Below are positions 55,670 through 64,000 of a stretch of DNA of 64,000 bases, in pieces. Source of the DNA: Mobilitalea sibirica (GTDB lineage Bacteria; Bacillota; Clostridia; Lachnospirales; Lachnospiraceae); contig NZ_JAEAGR010000005.1 in NCBI RefSeq assembly GCF_015999265.1, positions 62,001 to 126,000 of the forward strand, given 5' to 3'. The notes beneath the pieces were generated by a model. The model was given only the letters and a program-made list of their open reading frames with translations, was not told where the DNA came from and made no database searches. Numbering within the stretch: the stretch's first letter is position 1; each line of letters begins with the position of its first letter. A program made the position numbers and the translations under genes.

Positions 55670-55730
55670 AGATGCTGTAAAACCATAAGCTGACTAAGTG
55701 ATGCGCATGTTTTACAGCATCTATTTATAG
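55670..55730 (+). terminator. Terminator after the zinc-ribbon gene
   Basis: A 14-bp perfect stem (55670-55683, AGATGCTGTAAAAC, with 55709-55722), then ATTTAT. Confidence 0.85.
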
Positions 55731-55798
55731 TGATGAGAGAATTTTACAGGGATTAGATAAACTAAAGTAAAATACGAGAAAGACATTAGGAGAAGAGT

Positions 55799-56404
55799 AT
55801 GATAAACACAATAGTATTTGATATTGGCAATGTATTGGCACATTTTGGTTGGCTGGAATATCTTAAGGAATGCGGTTATGATGATGTGACCATAGACAAA
55901 ATCGGTAAAGCAACTGTATATCACAGGCTGTGGAAAGAGTTGGACCGCAGTCTTAATATGGAACAGGAGTTAATTGATCAGTTTATTGCCAATGATCCTG
56001 AGGTTGCATCGGAAATTGCTGAGTTTTTAGATAAAAGCTATCAAGTGGTATGGGAGTATGAAGGTTCTGTCGAACTAATTCAAGATTTAAAGAAAAAGGG
56101 ATATAAGGTTTATCTACTTTCTAATTACGGAGGGAGAAACTTCCAACATGCAAAGGAGAATTTTGAGTTCTTTCAGCATGTGGATGGAGCAGTAATATCT
56201 TATGAAGTAGGTTATGTAAAACCGGAGCCGGCAATCTTTCAGGCACTGATAGATAAGTACAATATCATTCCTCAGGAAGCCGTATTTTTAGATGATACGA
56301 AGGTGAACGTGGAAGCAGCAAAAGTATTGGGTTTTCAGACGATACATGTAACTTCACATCAAGAAATTCGAAATGAGCTAAAAAAGTTTCATATCATTGT
56401 ATGA
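55799..56404 (+). CDS. HAD-superfamily hydrolase
   Basis: A 201-residue haloacid-dehalogenase-type phosphatase. Motif I is FDIGNVLAHFG, with D-x-G rather than the usual D-x-D, as in the YihX/epoxide-hydrolase-like HAD-IA branch. Motif II is YLLSNYGG, motif III Lys is in VGYVKPEPAIFQ and motif IV is VFLDDTKVNVEAA. A helical cap lies at about 15-85. The missing second Asp makes ordinary phosphatase activity less certain, although YihX-like enzymes still act on sugar phosphates. AGGAGAAGAG precedes the ATG. It is monocistronic and the substrate is unknown. Confidence 0.9.
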   Translation: MINTIVFDIGNVLAHFGWLEYLKECGYDDVTIDKIGKATVYHRLWKELDRSLNMEQELIDQFIANDPEVASEIAEFLDKSYQVVWEYEGSVELIQDLKKKGYKVYLLSNYGGRNFQHAKENFEFFQHVDGAVISYEVGYVKPEPAIFQALIDKYNIIPQEAVFLDDTKVNVEAAKVLGFQTIHVTSHQEIRNELKKFHIIV

Positions 56405-56618
56405 TTTAAGTAGAGCTTCCTATCCAAACGAAGTAAAATGGCACGTAATGTGGATATTAACTAGATTATCTAAAGAAATTTGATAAAAATTATACAAAAA
56501 CCCCCAAATATTGAATTTAATTACAAACATTGTATTGCAAACTCTGATAAATAGGAATATAATACTATTCATAGTACTAAAGTACTATTATTGGTTTGGT
56601 TATACAAGGGGGAGAAAT

Positions 56619-57893
56619 ATGGGTATAAAGAGAGAAAGATATCTGGTTCCCGACATCTTAAAGATAATTGACAAAGCGACAGATTTACCTACCATAATTA
56701 AATATGAAAATAAAATGGCATGTATGATTGCATCTCCAATTCTTTTTATTTTAGCCATTTCTAATTTACTAATACGTTGCGGTGTATTTCATGAGAATGT
56801 ATGGAATGTAATAGCTGATTCTGTTGTTTTCTTGTTGATTGGAACGGTATTTGAGATTTTACTAAGAGCAAAAATTACTTTAAGAGTATTATCAAATTCA
56901 GTGGCAATATTATACGCTGTATGGTGTTTCTTTATCTTTATACGGTTTAATGATATCTTTGGACCGATGATCTGGATTATTGCCTGCATACTCTTAATTA
57001 TATCTATGTTCCAGATCCAAAAGAAAATGCTCTTTTTAAGTGGAGCAGTCATAACCATGGCTGGGATCTATGCTTTTATAAAAATGCCGGATCATAATCC
57101 ATATTATAATCAAGCCTTTTATGGTTTTTTGATTTTACTTCTTATTAGCCTTATAGTTTTAGCTGGTGTTGTTCAAAAAAACCATGTCAATCGTTATAAA
57201 AAGCTTATAAAGCAGTTACACCTTCTGAATGATCAGAAGCAGAAGATCGAAGATCTCTATCAGGAGGTTACTGCAAATGAAATCAAATTATATCAACAGA
57301 ATGAGCAACTTACTGAATATAACAATCAGATTAAGCAAAACGAGGAGAAGCTGCATTTTCTTGCATATCATGATGTATTAACAGAATTACCAAACAGAAA
57401 AATGGTATATCAAAAATTAGATGAGATGTTACATAATGCTAAGAAAACAAAGACAAAATTATATGTGGTCTATATCGATATAGATTATTTTAAAAATATA
57501 AATGACACAATGGGACACGATGCCGGAGACCAGTTTATAAGTGCGGTGGCAAACCGAATTAATTCGATCATCCATGATAAAGACCTTATGGGTAGAATGG
57601 GCGGAGATGAATTTGCATTGCTCATACCCCGGGATATCACAGAGGATGAGGTTTTAGCTTATCTGAATACGATCAAAGATAAATTTGAGGAGAGCTTTTC
57701 GGTCCATGGTAAACTAATCTGTTCTTCAGCCAGTTTAGGAATTTCATCTTTTCCCAAGGATGGAGAAGATAAAGGCAATTTAATTAGAAATGCCGATATT
57801 GCTATGTATAAAGCCAAGGAGCTGGGTAAGAACATAATTCAATTTTATAGTCCGGATATGCAGACGGAAATGATGCGAAAGATAATGGGATAA
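56619..57893 (+). CDS. Membrane diguanylate cyclase (GGDEF domain)
   Basis: A 424-residue protein that should make cyclic di-GMP from two GTP. The N-terminal half (about 30-195) has six predicted helices (for example MIASPILFILAISNLL and GFLILLLISLIVLAG). A coiled coil (about 205-250) leads to the GGDEF domain (about 255-424), with the active motif GGDEF at 328-332 and YIDIDYFKNINDTMGHDAGDQF before it. The inhibitory RxxD site is degenerate (HDKD). The start is ATG 56619 after AAGGGGGAG; the frame is open for 36 codons upstream without a site. No EAL or PilZ gene is nearby. Confidence 0.92.
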   Translation: MGIKRERYLVPDILKIIDKATDLPTIIKYENKMACMIASPILFILAISNLLIRCGVFHENVWNVIADSVVFLLIGTVFEILLRAKITLRVLSNSVAILYAVWCFFIFIRFNDIFGPMIWIIACILLIISMFQIQKKMLFLSGAVITMAGIYAFIKMPDHNPYYNQAFYGFLILLLISLIVLAGVVQKNHVNRYKKLIKQLHLLNDQKQKIEDLYQEVTANEIKLYQQNEQLTEYNNQIKQNEEKLHFLAYHDVLTELPNRKMVYQKLDEMLHNAKKTKTKLYVVYIDIDYFKNINDTMGHDAGDQFISAVANRINSIIHDKDLMGRMGGDEFALLIPRDITEDEVLAYLNTIKDKFEESFSVHGKLICSSASLGISSFPKDGEDKGNLIRNADIAMYKAKELGKNIIQFYSPDMQTEMMRKIMG

Positions 57894-57924
57894 AGCGATT
57901 TTTATAAGACTGATATATCATAAG

Positions 57925-57989
57925 GGGGCTTTTGAATAATGAATTAGGAGTATAATTATATCCCTAAAGATTCATTATGCAATAGCCCC
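57925..57989. terminator. Stem-loop after the GGDEF gene
   Basis: GGGGCT-TTTGAATAATGAAT (57925-57944) pairs with 57970-57989, with two or three mismatches, and an inner TAGG/CCTA helix. No T run follows on either strand, so its role as terminator is uncertain. Confidence 0.55.
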
Positions 57990-58098
57990 TGATCAATAAC
58001 CTTGTATTAAGATAGTGTCTTTGATTTTCTTTAAATACAAAGAAATTATGTATTATAGAATCATTTAAGTTGTTTATAGGTTATTAGTGCATAGCATA

Positions 58099-58224
58099 CT
58101 AGGTATTCTTTTTAGTCTTTTTAACCAATTCAGGCTGCGGCATTATAGGCTTTAATGAGGATATAAGGCCGGTATCAGTTTTTTTCTTTTTCTTAACATC
58201 TTTTTTAATATCCCTGTTTCCCAT
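58099..58224 (-). CDS. Small lysine-rich protein, 41 residues
   Basis: A short gene that I found by translating the gap before the chemoreceptor. It starts MGNRDIKKDVKKKKKTDTGL and continues ISSLKPIMPQPELVKKTKKN. GAGGAGTGATTAC lies immediately upstream. The protein is strongly basic, without membrane or Cys residues, and the SLKPIMPQPELVKK tail looks like a conserved end of small clostridial proteins; that family memory is uncertain. It may bind nucleic acid or be a small structural protein, which I cannot decide. Confidence 0.7.
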   Translation of the reverse strand: MGNRDIKKDVKKKKKTDTGLISSLKPIMPQPELVKKTKKNT

Positions 58225-58329
58225 GTAATCACTCCTCAACTATCATAAATACCATTATTTGTATATTATATATTATAGATTCTTTTGGTGAATTCGTCCA
58301 GTGAATTTTGTGATTTTTGGTTATTAATT

Positions 58330-60321
58330 CTACTTATTTACTTTAAATTTAGATATAATACCTTGAAGTATATTTGCTAGATTCGTTAATTTTTCACTCG
58401 CATCTGCTAATTCCTGTATGGATGCCGTTTGTTCTTCCATGGTAGAGGATGCTTCCTGGGTAACAGCTGCATTCTGTTGTGCAATGGAGGCAAGGGATTG
58501 AAGCATCTTTATAATATCATTCTTTGCTGTATCCATATCATTTCCTGTGTTATTTATATCTATTACTGCTGTCTCTGAGGTTTTCATTGCATCGGCAATG
58601 GAGTGATATTTATGAATGGTATCATTAACACTATTGTGTTGTTCTATCGATGTTGTTGTGATCTGTTCCATACTATCCACTGCTTTTTCAACATTCTTTT
58701 GCAGTTCATATACAATTTCATCTATGTATTTTGTGGAGCTAGCTGACTGCTCAGCCATCTTATTTATTTCCTCTGCAACGATCGAGAAACCTTTCCCTGC
58801 TTCCCCTGCTCTGGCTGCTTCTATGGCTGCATTTAAGGATAGAAGATTTGTTTGCTTAGCCATATCGGCAATTATTCTGCTGGCTTCCTGAATTTTTGTG
58901 GAGCTTTTTTTGGTATCCAGTATAATATCATGAATTTCTTTTATCGCAGCATCATTTTCTTTCGATATCGTAGATAGCCTTTCGATTTCTTTGATACCTT
59001 CCTTCACTACTTTGGTTACATTAGTTAAGGAAGAATTCAGGTTTAATAAATTCTCATGATTTCTTTCGATCATATCACCCAGTAAAGCAGCTTTTTGGGA
59101 ACCGATTTCGGTACTTTTGGCTTGTTCGGATGCTCCACTTGCGATATCCTCAACTACCTGAGTGATTTCTCCCATAATTTTGGCGGATTGATGTGAAGTT
59201 GCAGTTAATTCCTGTGCTGTCGAAGATACGATAAGAGAGGAATCTGATATCTGCTTAATGACTTCCCGTAAATGTAATGTTAGTTTCTGAAAGGTACCGG
59301 ATAATGTTCCAATTTCATCTTTTTGATTCATATAAGTATCCGGTATGTTTTCTGATATATCTAAATCAGCAATACGCTCTGATTGATTTATAATACCTAA
59401 AAGGGGCTTTGTAATCGAGCTGTCAAGGATATATACAAAACCTAATCCTACAATTAATACAAGTAACATGACAAACAGTATGGAACGGTAAAGTCTTGGG
59501 ATCATGGACATAACCTCTTTTTCGTCTGCTGTGATAACATAGATCCAGTCCGTTCCTTGTATTGGTGCAAATCCTGCATACAGACTACTTGTATTATAGG
59601 TGTAATTAGTAACACCGTTTTTGTCATCAATCATTTGCTGAAACGCTTTGACATATGAGTCGCTAACGGAGGCACTATGATCTTCTAGAGGATTATAACG
59701 ATCCAACACCTGTATTACATCCGGGTGGGCGATTACTGTACCGTTACCATTCATCATAAAAGCAAAACCTTTCTCACCATATCCGGCATCCTGAATTATA
59801 TTACTTAATGCATCGGCTTCTTTTCTGGCAACCAATGCGCCTACAACTTTATTCTGTTTCATAACCGGCACTGCCACCATAATTTCCGGTTTACGTGTAA
59901 CTCGGCTAATCACAACATCGGATAGATTGGCATGACCGTTCAGGGCATTTTGGACATAGCTTCTATCACTTAGCAGCCGAACAGTTTCATCCGTATAATG
60001 TGTATATCCATTTGGTAAGACATAACCGATGTCAAGAAACTCCGTTTTTTCAAGTTCTTCACGCAAGACATTTATATTCACTTCCCAGCCCATTTCCTTA
60101 ATTTCTTTTTTCATGGCTATCATATTCAATGTGGTTATCAATGTAGTCATTCTGCTTTCAGTTAACTTAGCTCCTTCCCCGGCTAACAGTTCCAGTGATT
60201 TTTTTGCTTCTCCTTTGATAGAGCTGTAACCGATTCCTAAAGAAATCAAACCAATTAGTAGGGTAATGGATACGATTAATATGGAAAAAGATAAGATGAG
60301 TTTTGTTTTAATGCTTTTCAT
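58330..60321 (-). CDS. Methyl-accepting chemotaxis protein (dCache-type sensor)
   Basis: A 663-residue chemoreceptor. A first membrane helix (about 7-30) is followed by a periplasmic-side dCache sensor (about 35-275, with [20 protein letters not shown] and [17 protein letters not shown]), a second helix (about 280-302), a HAMP linker and the signalling domain. The kinase-contact hairpin reads [26 protein letters not shown] near 495-520. The Cache fold binds small ligands such as amino acids; the ligand is unknown. GGAGGACTAC lies before the start. No che genes are close. GTVIAHPD is typical of Cache domains. Confidence 0.95.
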   Translation of the reverse strand: MKSIKTKLILSFSILIVSITLLIGLISLGIGYSSIKGEAKKSLELLAGEGAKLTESRMTTLITTLNMIAMKKEIKEMGWEVNINVLREELEKTEFLDIGYVLPNGYTHYTDETVRLLSDRSYVQNALNGHANLSDVVISRVTRKPEIMVAVPVMKQNKVVGALVARKEADALSNIIQDAGYGEKGFAFMMNGNGTVIAHPDVIQVLDRYNPLEDHSASVSDSYVKAFQQMIDDKNGVTNYTYNTSSLYAGFAPIQGTDWIYVITADEKEVMSMIPRLYRSILFVMLLVLIVGLGFVYILDSSITKPLLGIINQSERIADLDISENIPDTYMNQKDEIGTLSGTFQKLTLHLREVIKQISDSSLIVSSTAQELTATSHQSAKIMGEITQVVEDIASGASEQAKSTEIGSQKAALLGDMIERNHENLLNLNSSLTNVTKVVKEGIKEIERLSTISKENDAAIKEIHDIILDTKKSSTKIQEASRIIADMAKQTNLLSLNAAIEAARAGEAGKGFSIVAEEINKMAEQSASSTKYIDEIVYELQKNVEKAVDSMEQITTTSIEQHNSVNDTIHKYHSIADAMKTSETAVIDINNTGNDMDTAKNDIIKMLQSLASIAQQNAAVTQEASSTMEEQTASIQELADASEKLTNLANILQGIISKFKVNK

Positions 60322-60753
60322 TTGTAGTCCTCCAGTACTATAAAATATTTAACTGATTACAGTCTATATTAAATTTTTATTTTGTTCCTACAGGATTTCA
60401 TAAAATCTATGTAAGTTTTATGTAAAGTACCGGATAGCATACCATTTTTATATAGATACACAGTATGTAATTATGTAGAAGAAGTGAAAAGCGAATTTTG
60501 GCTTGTATTTGACGAACTTAATAAGATAGATTATGATTTATAATGAAAGATATAATCATAGGCCATAATTTAAACATTCATATCACAGGTATCCGTATAT
60601 TCTAATAGCATTAGAGCTTAGGACATAGGTAATGAAACAAGAAATAAGATGTTGATAGAATGTATTAAATAATAGTGTATCAATGGAAATAAACATTTTT
60701 ATAAGGAATACTATAAGGAATATAATGATTTAATTAGAAAGTGAGGGACTAAA
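60322..60753. other. Divergent intergenic region, no gene seen
   Basis: About 430 bases of AT-rich DNA between the chemoreceptor and the LURP-one gene. It should hold promoters for both. I see no RNA motif, repeat or credible short ORF. Confidence 0.5.
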
Positions 60754-61233
60754 ATGAAGCTTTATATTAAGCAAAGAATTTTTTCGGTGGGAGATAAATA
60801 TGATATTTATGATGCGAATGAAAATGTAGTATTTGATGTGAAAAGTCAGTTATTTGCCATCGGAGCGAAACTGCATTTATACGATACCCAGGGCAAGGAA
60901 CTTTATTTTATTAAGAGAAAGATTACATTTCTTTTGGCTCGTTATGAGATATATCAAAATGATACGCTTTGTGCCACTGTTAGCCAGGAGTTTGCTTTAT
61001 TTAAAAGAAAATTAAGAGTCGAAAGCAGATACGGAGAGATACAAATCATCGGAGACTTCTTTCAAATGGACTATGAAATAACGAAAAACGGCAAATATTT
61101 TGGAAGTATACATAAAAAATGGTTATCCTGGGGAGATAGTTATGAACTTGATATACCTGAAGAGGAAGATGCGGGCTTTGTTTGTGCTTTGGTCATTGCC
61201 ATTGATAACTGCATGCATAATGAGAATCAATAA
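60754..61233 (+). CDS. LURP-one-related (LOR/YxjI-like) protein
   Basis: A 159-residue protein of the LURP-one-related family, a tubby-like 12-stranded beta barrel around a central helix. It starts MKLYIKQRIFSVGDKYDIYD and shows the repeated short strands LFAIGAKLHLYD, FLLARYEIYQN and GDFFQMDYEIT, ending in the helix AGFVCALVIAIDNCMH. Bacterial members are uncharacterised; some are proposed to bind lipids or phosphoinositide-like head groups. GTGAGGGAC precedes the ATG. It lies 25 bases before the FetA-like gene, so these three genes are likely one operon. Confidence 0.9.
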   Translation: MKLYIKQRIFSVGDKYDIYDANENVVFDVKSQLFAIGAKLHLYDTQGKELYFIKRKITFLLARYEIYQNDTLCATVSQEFALFKRKLRVESRYGEIQIIGDFFQMDYEITKNGKYFGSIHKKWLSWGDSYELDIPEEEDAGFVCALVIAIDNCMHNENQ

Positions 61234-61258
61234 ATTAATATAAAGGATGAGATAAACC

Positions 61259-61894
61259 ATGGAAAGTATGATCATAAGCACAAAAGACTTATCTTTTAAC
61301 GATATAATCCATTATCAGGACGTAGGGATTATAAAGAACCAAGTGAATTTTATTGTTGGAAGCAGCGGAACAGGAAAATCAACATTATTAAGATTATTTA
61401 ACGGAACTTATTCACCAAGTCAAGGTAATGTTTTTTATGAAGGACAGGATCTTAATGAGATTGATACGATTGAATTGCGTAAGGAGATATTATTAATAAG
61501 TCAGTCTTTATATCTATTTGACTTAAGCATCAGAGATAATTTTATACAGTTTTATGAATATCGAGGTTTGGATGCCCCATCGGAACAGGAGATGAGAAGA
61601 TTTCTTGATCTTTGCTGTATACCATTTCCGCTGGAGCAGGACTGTACAACGATGTCCGGCGGAGAACGGCAGCGAATTTATATCGCAATCTTCTTATCCT
61701 TTCACCCTAAAGTACTGATGATGGATGAGCCTACCTCAGCTCTCGATAAGGAAAACAGCCAAAATGTGATCCACAATGTTTTATCTTACTGCAAAGAAAA
61801 TAACATAACCGTTATTATCGTCAGCCATGATCCTAATATTACGGAACAATTCGCAGAACATGTGATAACGATTAAAAGGAGGGAGAGCCAATGA
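61259..61894 (+). CDS. ABC transporter ATP-binding protein, FetA/YbbL-like
   Basis: A 211-residue ATPase with one nucleotide-binding domain: Walker A VGSSGTGKST (about 37-46), Q-loop in ILLISQSLYL, signature MSGGERQRI, Walker B VLMMDEPTSALD and the switch His in IVSHDPN. It lies directly upstream of the UPF0014 permease, overlapping it by four bases, which is the FetA-FetB arrangement. FetAB was described in E. coli as an iron exporter giving oxidative stress resistance; that role here is by homology. The gene symbol fetA is likely but left blank because function was not shown. AAAGGATGAG lies before the ATG. Confidence 0.88.
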   Translation: MESMIISTKDLSFNDIIHYQDVGIIKNQVNFIVGSSGTGKSTLLRLFNGTYSPSQGNVFYEGQDLNEIDTIELRKEILLISQSLYLFDLSIRDNFIQFYEYRGLDAPSEQEMRRFLDLCCIPFPLEQDCTTMSGGERQRIYIAIFLSFHPKVLMMDEPTSALDKENSQNVIHNVLSYCKENNITVIIVSHDPNITEQFAEHVITIKRRESQ

Positions 61895-62664
61895 AGGGAA
61901 TCGTCCAGCTAAATATAGTGCAATTTAGTCTGATCTACCTGTTACTGCTTATCATATTGTACATTATGAAGAGGTCAAAGATTAATCAGACAAAACTGTT
62001 AATCGTGGCCAGCCTTCGTATGACCGTACAATTGGTTTTGGCAGGACTAATATTAACTTATATTTTTAAAAATCCCCATCCGATTTTTGTTATCATATAT
62101 TTGATTGCGATGATAGCATTCTCCATCCGAAGAGTACTATCAAAAAACAAAGGTATTAATCGTAATTTTAAAATAGCATTGTCCTTTTCCTTGGCTATAT
62201 CAGGATTATTTGTTCTATCTTATTTTGTAATGGCAGTTGTTCAGGTAAATATATTTAACCCTCAGTACACCATACCTTTGGCAGGAATGATTATCGGAAA
62301 TGCTATGACAGGGGTTACCCTCGGCATGAAGACCTTTATGGAAAGCATTAAAACCCAGAGAAATAAGATCGAAGCACTCTTAAACCTTGGGGTAACACCG
62401 AAAAAAATACTTTTGCCTTATGTCAATAATGCTTTGGAGACGGCTTTATTACCTACTATGAATAATATGCTAGGCATGGGGATTATCTCTCTTCCGGGTA
62501 TGATGACCGGACAAATCCTATCAGGTACCCTGCCAACCACGGCTATTATGTATCAGATCGCAATTATGATTGCAATCTGTACCTCGGTCTGCTTAACCGT
62601 ATTTTCCTCTCTGCACTTTGGTTATATGACCTTATACAATAAGAGAAATCAGATTATGTTATAG
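61891..62664 (+). CDS. UPF0014 permease, FetB/YbbM-like
   Basis: A 257-residue membrane protein with about seven predicted helices. The hallmark segments are QTKLLIVASLRMTVQLVLAG, NPQYTIPLAGMIIGNAMTG with the conserved PLAGMIIGNAM, and GIISLPGMMTGQILSG near the end. This is the UPF0014/FetB family, partner of the ATPase encoded just upstream. The four-base ATGA overlap implies coupled translation. In E. coli the pair exports iron; no iron-related gene or Fur box was seen here. A long perfect inverted repeat follows and may end the operon. Confidence 0.9.
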   Translation: MKGIVQLNIVQFSLIYLLLLIILYIMKRSKINQTKLLIVASLRMTVQLVLAGLILTYIFKNPHPIFVIIYLIAMIAFSIRRVLSKNKGINRNFKIALSFSLAISGLFVLSYFVMAVVQVNIFNPQYTIPLAGMIIGNAMTGVTLGMKTFMESIKTQRNKIEALLNLGVTPKKILLPYVNNALETALLPTMNNMLGMGIISLPGMMTGQILSGTLPTTAIMYQIAIMIAICTSVCLTVFSSLHFGYMTLYNKRNQIML

Positions 62665-62717
62665 CTGAAAAAGGTTTGTTTAAATGGACTGAAGGGATTT
62701 CTGCACCTACTCTTTAG

Positions 62718-62792
62718 AGGCCATATTCACTTTACGTTTGCCTGATCAATACATTATTGTAGTATCAGGCAAACGTAAAGTGAATATGGCCT
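62718..62792. repeat. Perfect 29-bp inverted repeat after fetB
   Basis: The arms 62718-62746 (AGGCCATATTCACTTTACGT...) and 62764-62792 match perfectly over 29 bases, with a 17-base loop. Such length is beyond a normal terminator. TTTAT follows on the plus strand, so it may also stop transcription. Confidence 0.85.
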
Positions 62793-62888
62793 TTATACCC
62801 TTCACATTTTTATAAAATGAATTTATATTCAAGGTTATAAGATTGTTATTGTCTATGATATATATAAAAATCATATGTACTTATTTTT

Positions 62889-63476
62889 TTAAGATTTTAC
62901 ATATTTCATATATACAAGATAGTTTACACCAGAAATTTTACTGTATTTCTGTTTTATACGTTTAAATTCTTTAAAGCCCAGTTTATTATACAATTTTACT
63001 GCGTTGATATTCGTATCAGCTACCTCCAGTACATATTCAGAATATTGTGGTAAAGAAAACAGGTGGTTGATTAAAGCCAAAGCAACCCCTTTTTTTCTGA
63101 ATTTTTCTGCGGTCGCAACAAATTCAACCGAAGCCAGTCCATCTCCTGTAACGATGGCAGGTTTTTCAAATTCGTGTTTTAGTATAAAATAAGCCATGGT
63201 TCCCTTATAAAATCCTAAGTGCTTTCTTAACTCTTTTCTGTCTAGATTAATGCAAGAGCTGATACCATTGCTACAGGCAGTTATTCCTGCGATTACTTCA
63301 TCAACAACCGCAACAAAAAATAAATCAATAACAAACATATGCTCAAAAGCATCAACCAGCTTATGGCTATCCTTAGAGAAGAAAGTCAAATGTTTTCCAA
63401 ACCCTTCCACAAAAATCTCGCTAATCCTTCGTTTCGTATATTCTCCTAAATTACCGGCTTTTTTTATTTCAATCAT
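62889..63476 (-). CDS. GNAT-family acetyltransferase
   Basis: A 195-residue GNAT protein. The acetyl-CoA site is the segment VATAEKFRKKGVALALINHL (about 122-141; a R/Q-x-x-G-x-A loop), and the end TNINAVKLYNKLGFKEFKRI is the classical C-terminal GNAT signature. The N-terminal part (about 15-75) is less conserved and may choose the acceptor. It starts MIEIKKAGNLGEYTK, with AAGGAGGAATTCC upstream. The stop codon of the TetR gene overlaps its first codons, so the two are translationally coupled and the regulator probably controls it. The acceptor is unknown. Confidence 0.9.
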   Translation of the reverse strand: MIEIKKAGNLGEYTKRRISEIFVEGFGKHLTFFSKDSHKLVDAFEHMFVIDLFFVAVVDEVIAGITACSNGISSCINLDRKELRKHLGFYKGTMAYFILKHEFEKPAIVTGDGLASVEFVATAEKFRKKGVALALINHLFSLPQYSEYVLEVADTNINAVKLYNKLGFKEFKRIKQKYSKISGVNYLVYMKYVKS

Positions 63477-64000
63477 GGAATTCCTCCTTAATCAATATAG
63501 AATATAATATCTTTGGGTTAGGTGTGATAAATCTATCATTTAAAACTAGTTTCATTTCAGCAAGACCTTGAATAGCAGCATAATAAGTCAGCACCATCTC
63601 TTTTGGATTCCCTTCCTTAAACTGACCGAAGGACTGTCCACTCTCGATTAACCGTTCCGTTTGAGTAAATAATTCCTGGTTTTTTTTCAGCAGATAATTT
63701 ACTTGTGGCAGAAAACCATCCATCATAAATGCTTGAGCCATGAGAACCGTAAGTCTGGCAAATTCATCATTTTTTTTAAAGTCCTCCATAATTTCAATTG
63801 TAAACTTTTTAATAAGATCTACCGGAGAAGCATTACTTTGAAATTGTTTCGCTTGTTCTTCCAAACCATAGGCTGCTTCATAAACCAATTCTCCAAACAA
63901 ATCCTCCTTAGATTTATAGTGGCGGTACATTAAACCAATACTAATATCTGCATAACGGGCAATATCTTGAACGCTTGTAGCAAAAAATCCTTTTTGTGTA
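63469..64000 (-). CDS. TetR-family regulator, 5' end beyond the window
   Basis: A transcription factor whose start lies outside the window. The visible N-terminal part reads GFFATSVQDIARYADISIGL then MYRHYKSKEDL, the TetR helix-turn-helix. An in-frame ATG at 63930 lies inside the recognition helix region and is not the true start. The remaining 153 residues form the helical ligand-binding and dimer domain. It overlaps the GNAT gene by eight bases and is upstream of it in one operon, so it may regulate that gene. The inducer cannot be predicted. Confidence 0.93.
   Translation of the reverse strand, partial: TQKGFFATSVQDIARYADISIGLMYRHYKSKEDLFGELVYEAAYGLEEQAKQFQSNASPVDLIKKFTIEIMEDFKKNDEFARLTVLMAQAFMMDGFLPQVNYLLKKNQELFTQTERLIESGQSFGQFKEGNPKEMVLTYYAAIQGLAEMKLVLNDRFITPNPKILYSILIKEEFHD

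Overview
The window looks like a chromosomal segment of a low-GC, Gram-positive anaerobe of the class Clostridia, most likely a Lachnospiraceae member related to the Lachnoclostridium phytofermentans group. That placement is an inference. It rests on AT-rich intergenic DNA, strong GGAGG ribosome binding sites, a cysteine T-box, a fused AdhE, meso-diaminopimelate dehydrogenase, a NifU-like/GGGtGRT gene pair and a clostridial-style ABC-F protein. I see no phage, transposase, insertion sequence, integrase or CRISPR array. The gene content reads as stable core genome, with some repeats and small unannotated genes.

Layout. 0-8 kb: tRNA-Val and tRNA-Met, an AbgB-like M20 amidohydrolase (minus strand), a ferredoxin-ASKHA reductive activator, ispF with an unusual Cys-rich tail, then a promoter, a Cys T-box, a repeat-rich insert and the cysE-cysS-mrnC operon. 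8-15 kb: a giant secreted 5'-nucleotidase with Ig-like repeats, a Nudix hydrolase, a DUF4349 lipoprotein and a decayed small gene. 15-23 kb: adhE, a small exported protein behind a palindromic operator-like site, the nucleoside-salvage run deoD-deoC-cdd, a free-standing N-terminal half of PTS Enzyme I, and glyA. 23-31 kb: a minus-strand DegV/LUD/small-membrane-protein group, topB, a left-handed beta-helix protein and the NifU-like/GGGtGRT pair. 31-38 kb: a lipoprotein, a divergent MerR/MFS pair, Hsp20, two small minus-strand genes and a fucose/arabinose isomerase-family protein.

38-48 kb: a methionine/one-carbon operon (homocysteine methyltransferase-MTHFR fusion, a membrane protein, cobalamin MetH), two GT2 glycosyltransferases and ilvN-ilvC. 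48-64 kb: an SCP/CAP protein, ddh, a lytic transglycosylase with no signal peptide, an antibiotic-resistance-type ABC-F gene behind a clear leader-peptide attenuator, a membrane protein resembling the one in the methionine operon, VOC, zinc-ribbon and HAD proteins, a diguanylate cyclase, a chemoreceptor, a LURP-one protein, a FetAB-type transporter and a GNAT/TetR pair that runs off the window end.

Functional links. glyA, the MTHFR fusion and MetH form a one-carbon route to methionine. The MetH here has no reactivation domain, and the ferredoxin-ASKHA protein at 2.2 kb is a plausible reactivase for it. deoD, deoC and cdd feed nucleoside carbon toward acetaldehyde, which AdhE can reduce to ethanol. 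The strongest regulatory find is the ABC-F attenuator at 52.0-52.4 kb: a canonical promoter, a six-codon leader ORF, and mutually exclusive terminator and antiterminator pairings that can be read directly. Other points of interest are the stand-alone EI N-terminal half, the NifU-like/GGGtGRT pair of unknown role, the IspF Cys tail, the membrane protein translationally coupled to MetH, and at least four small genes below 100 codons that length-based annotation can miss.
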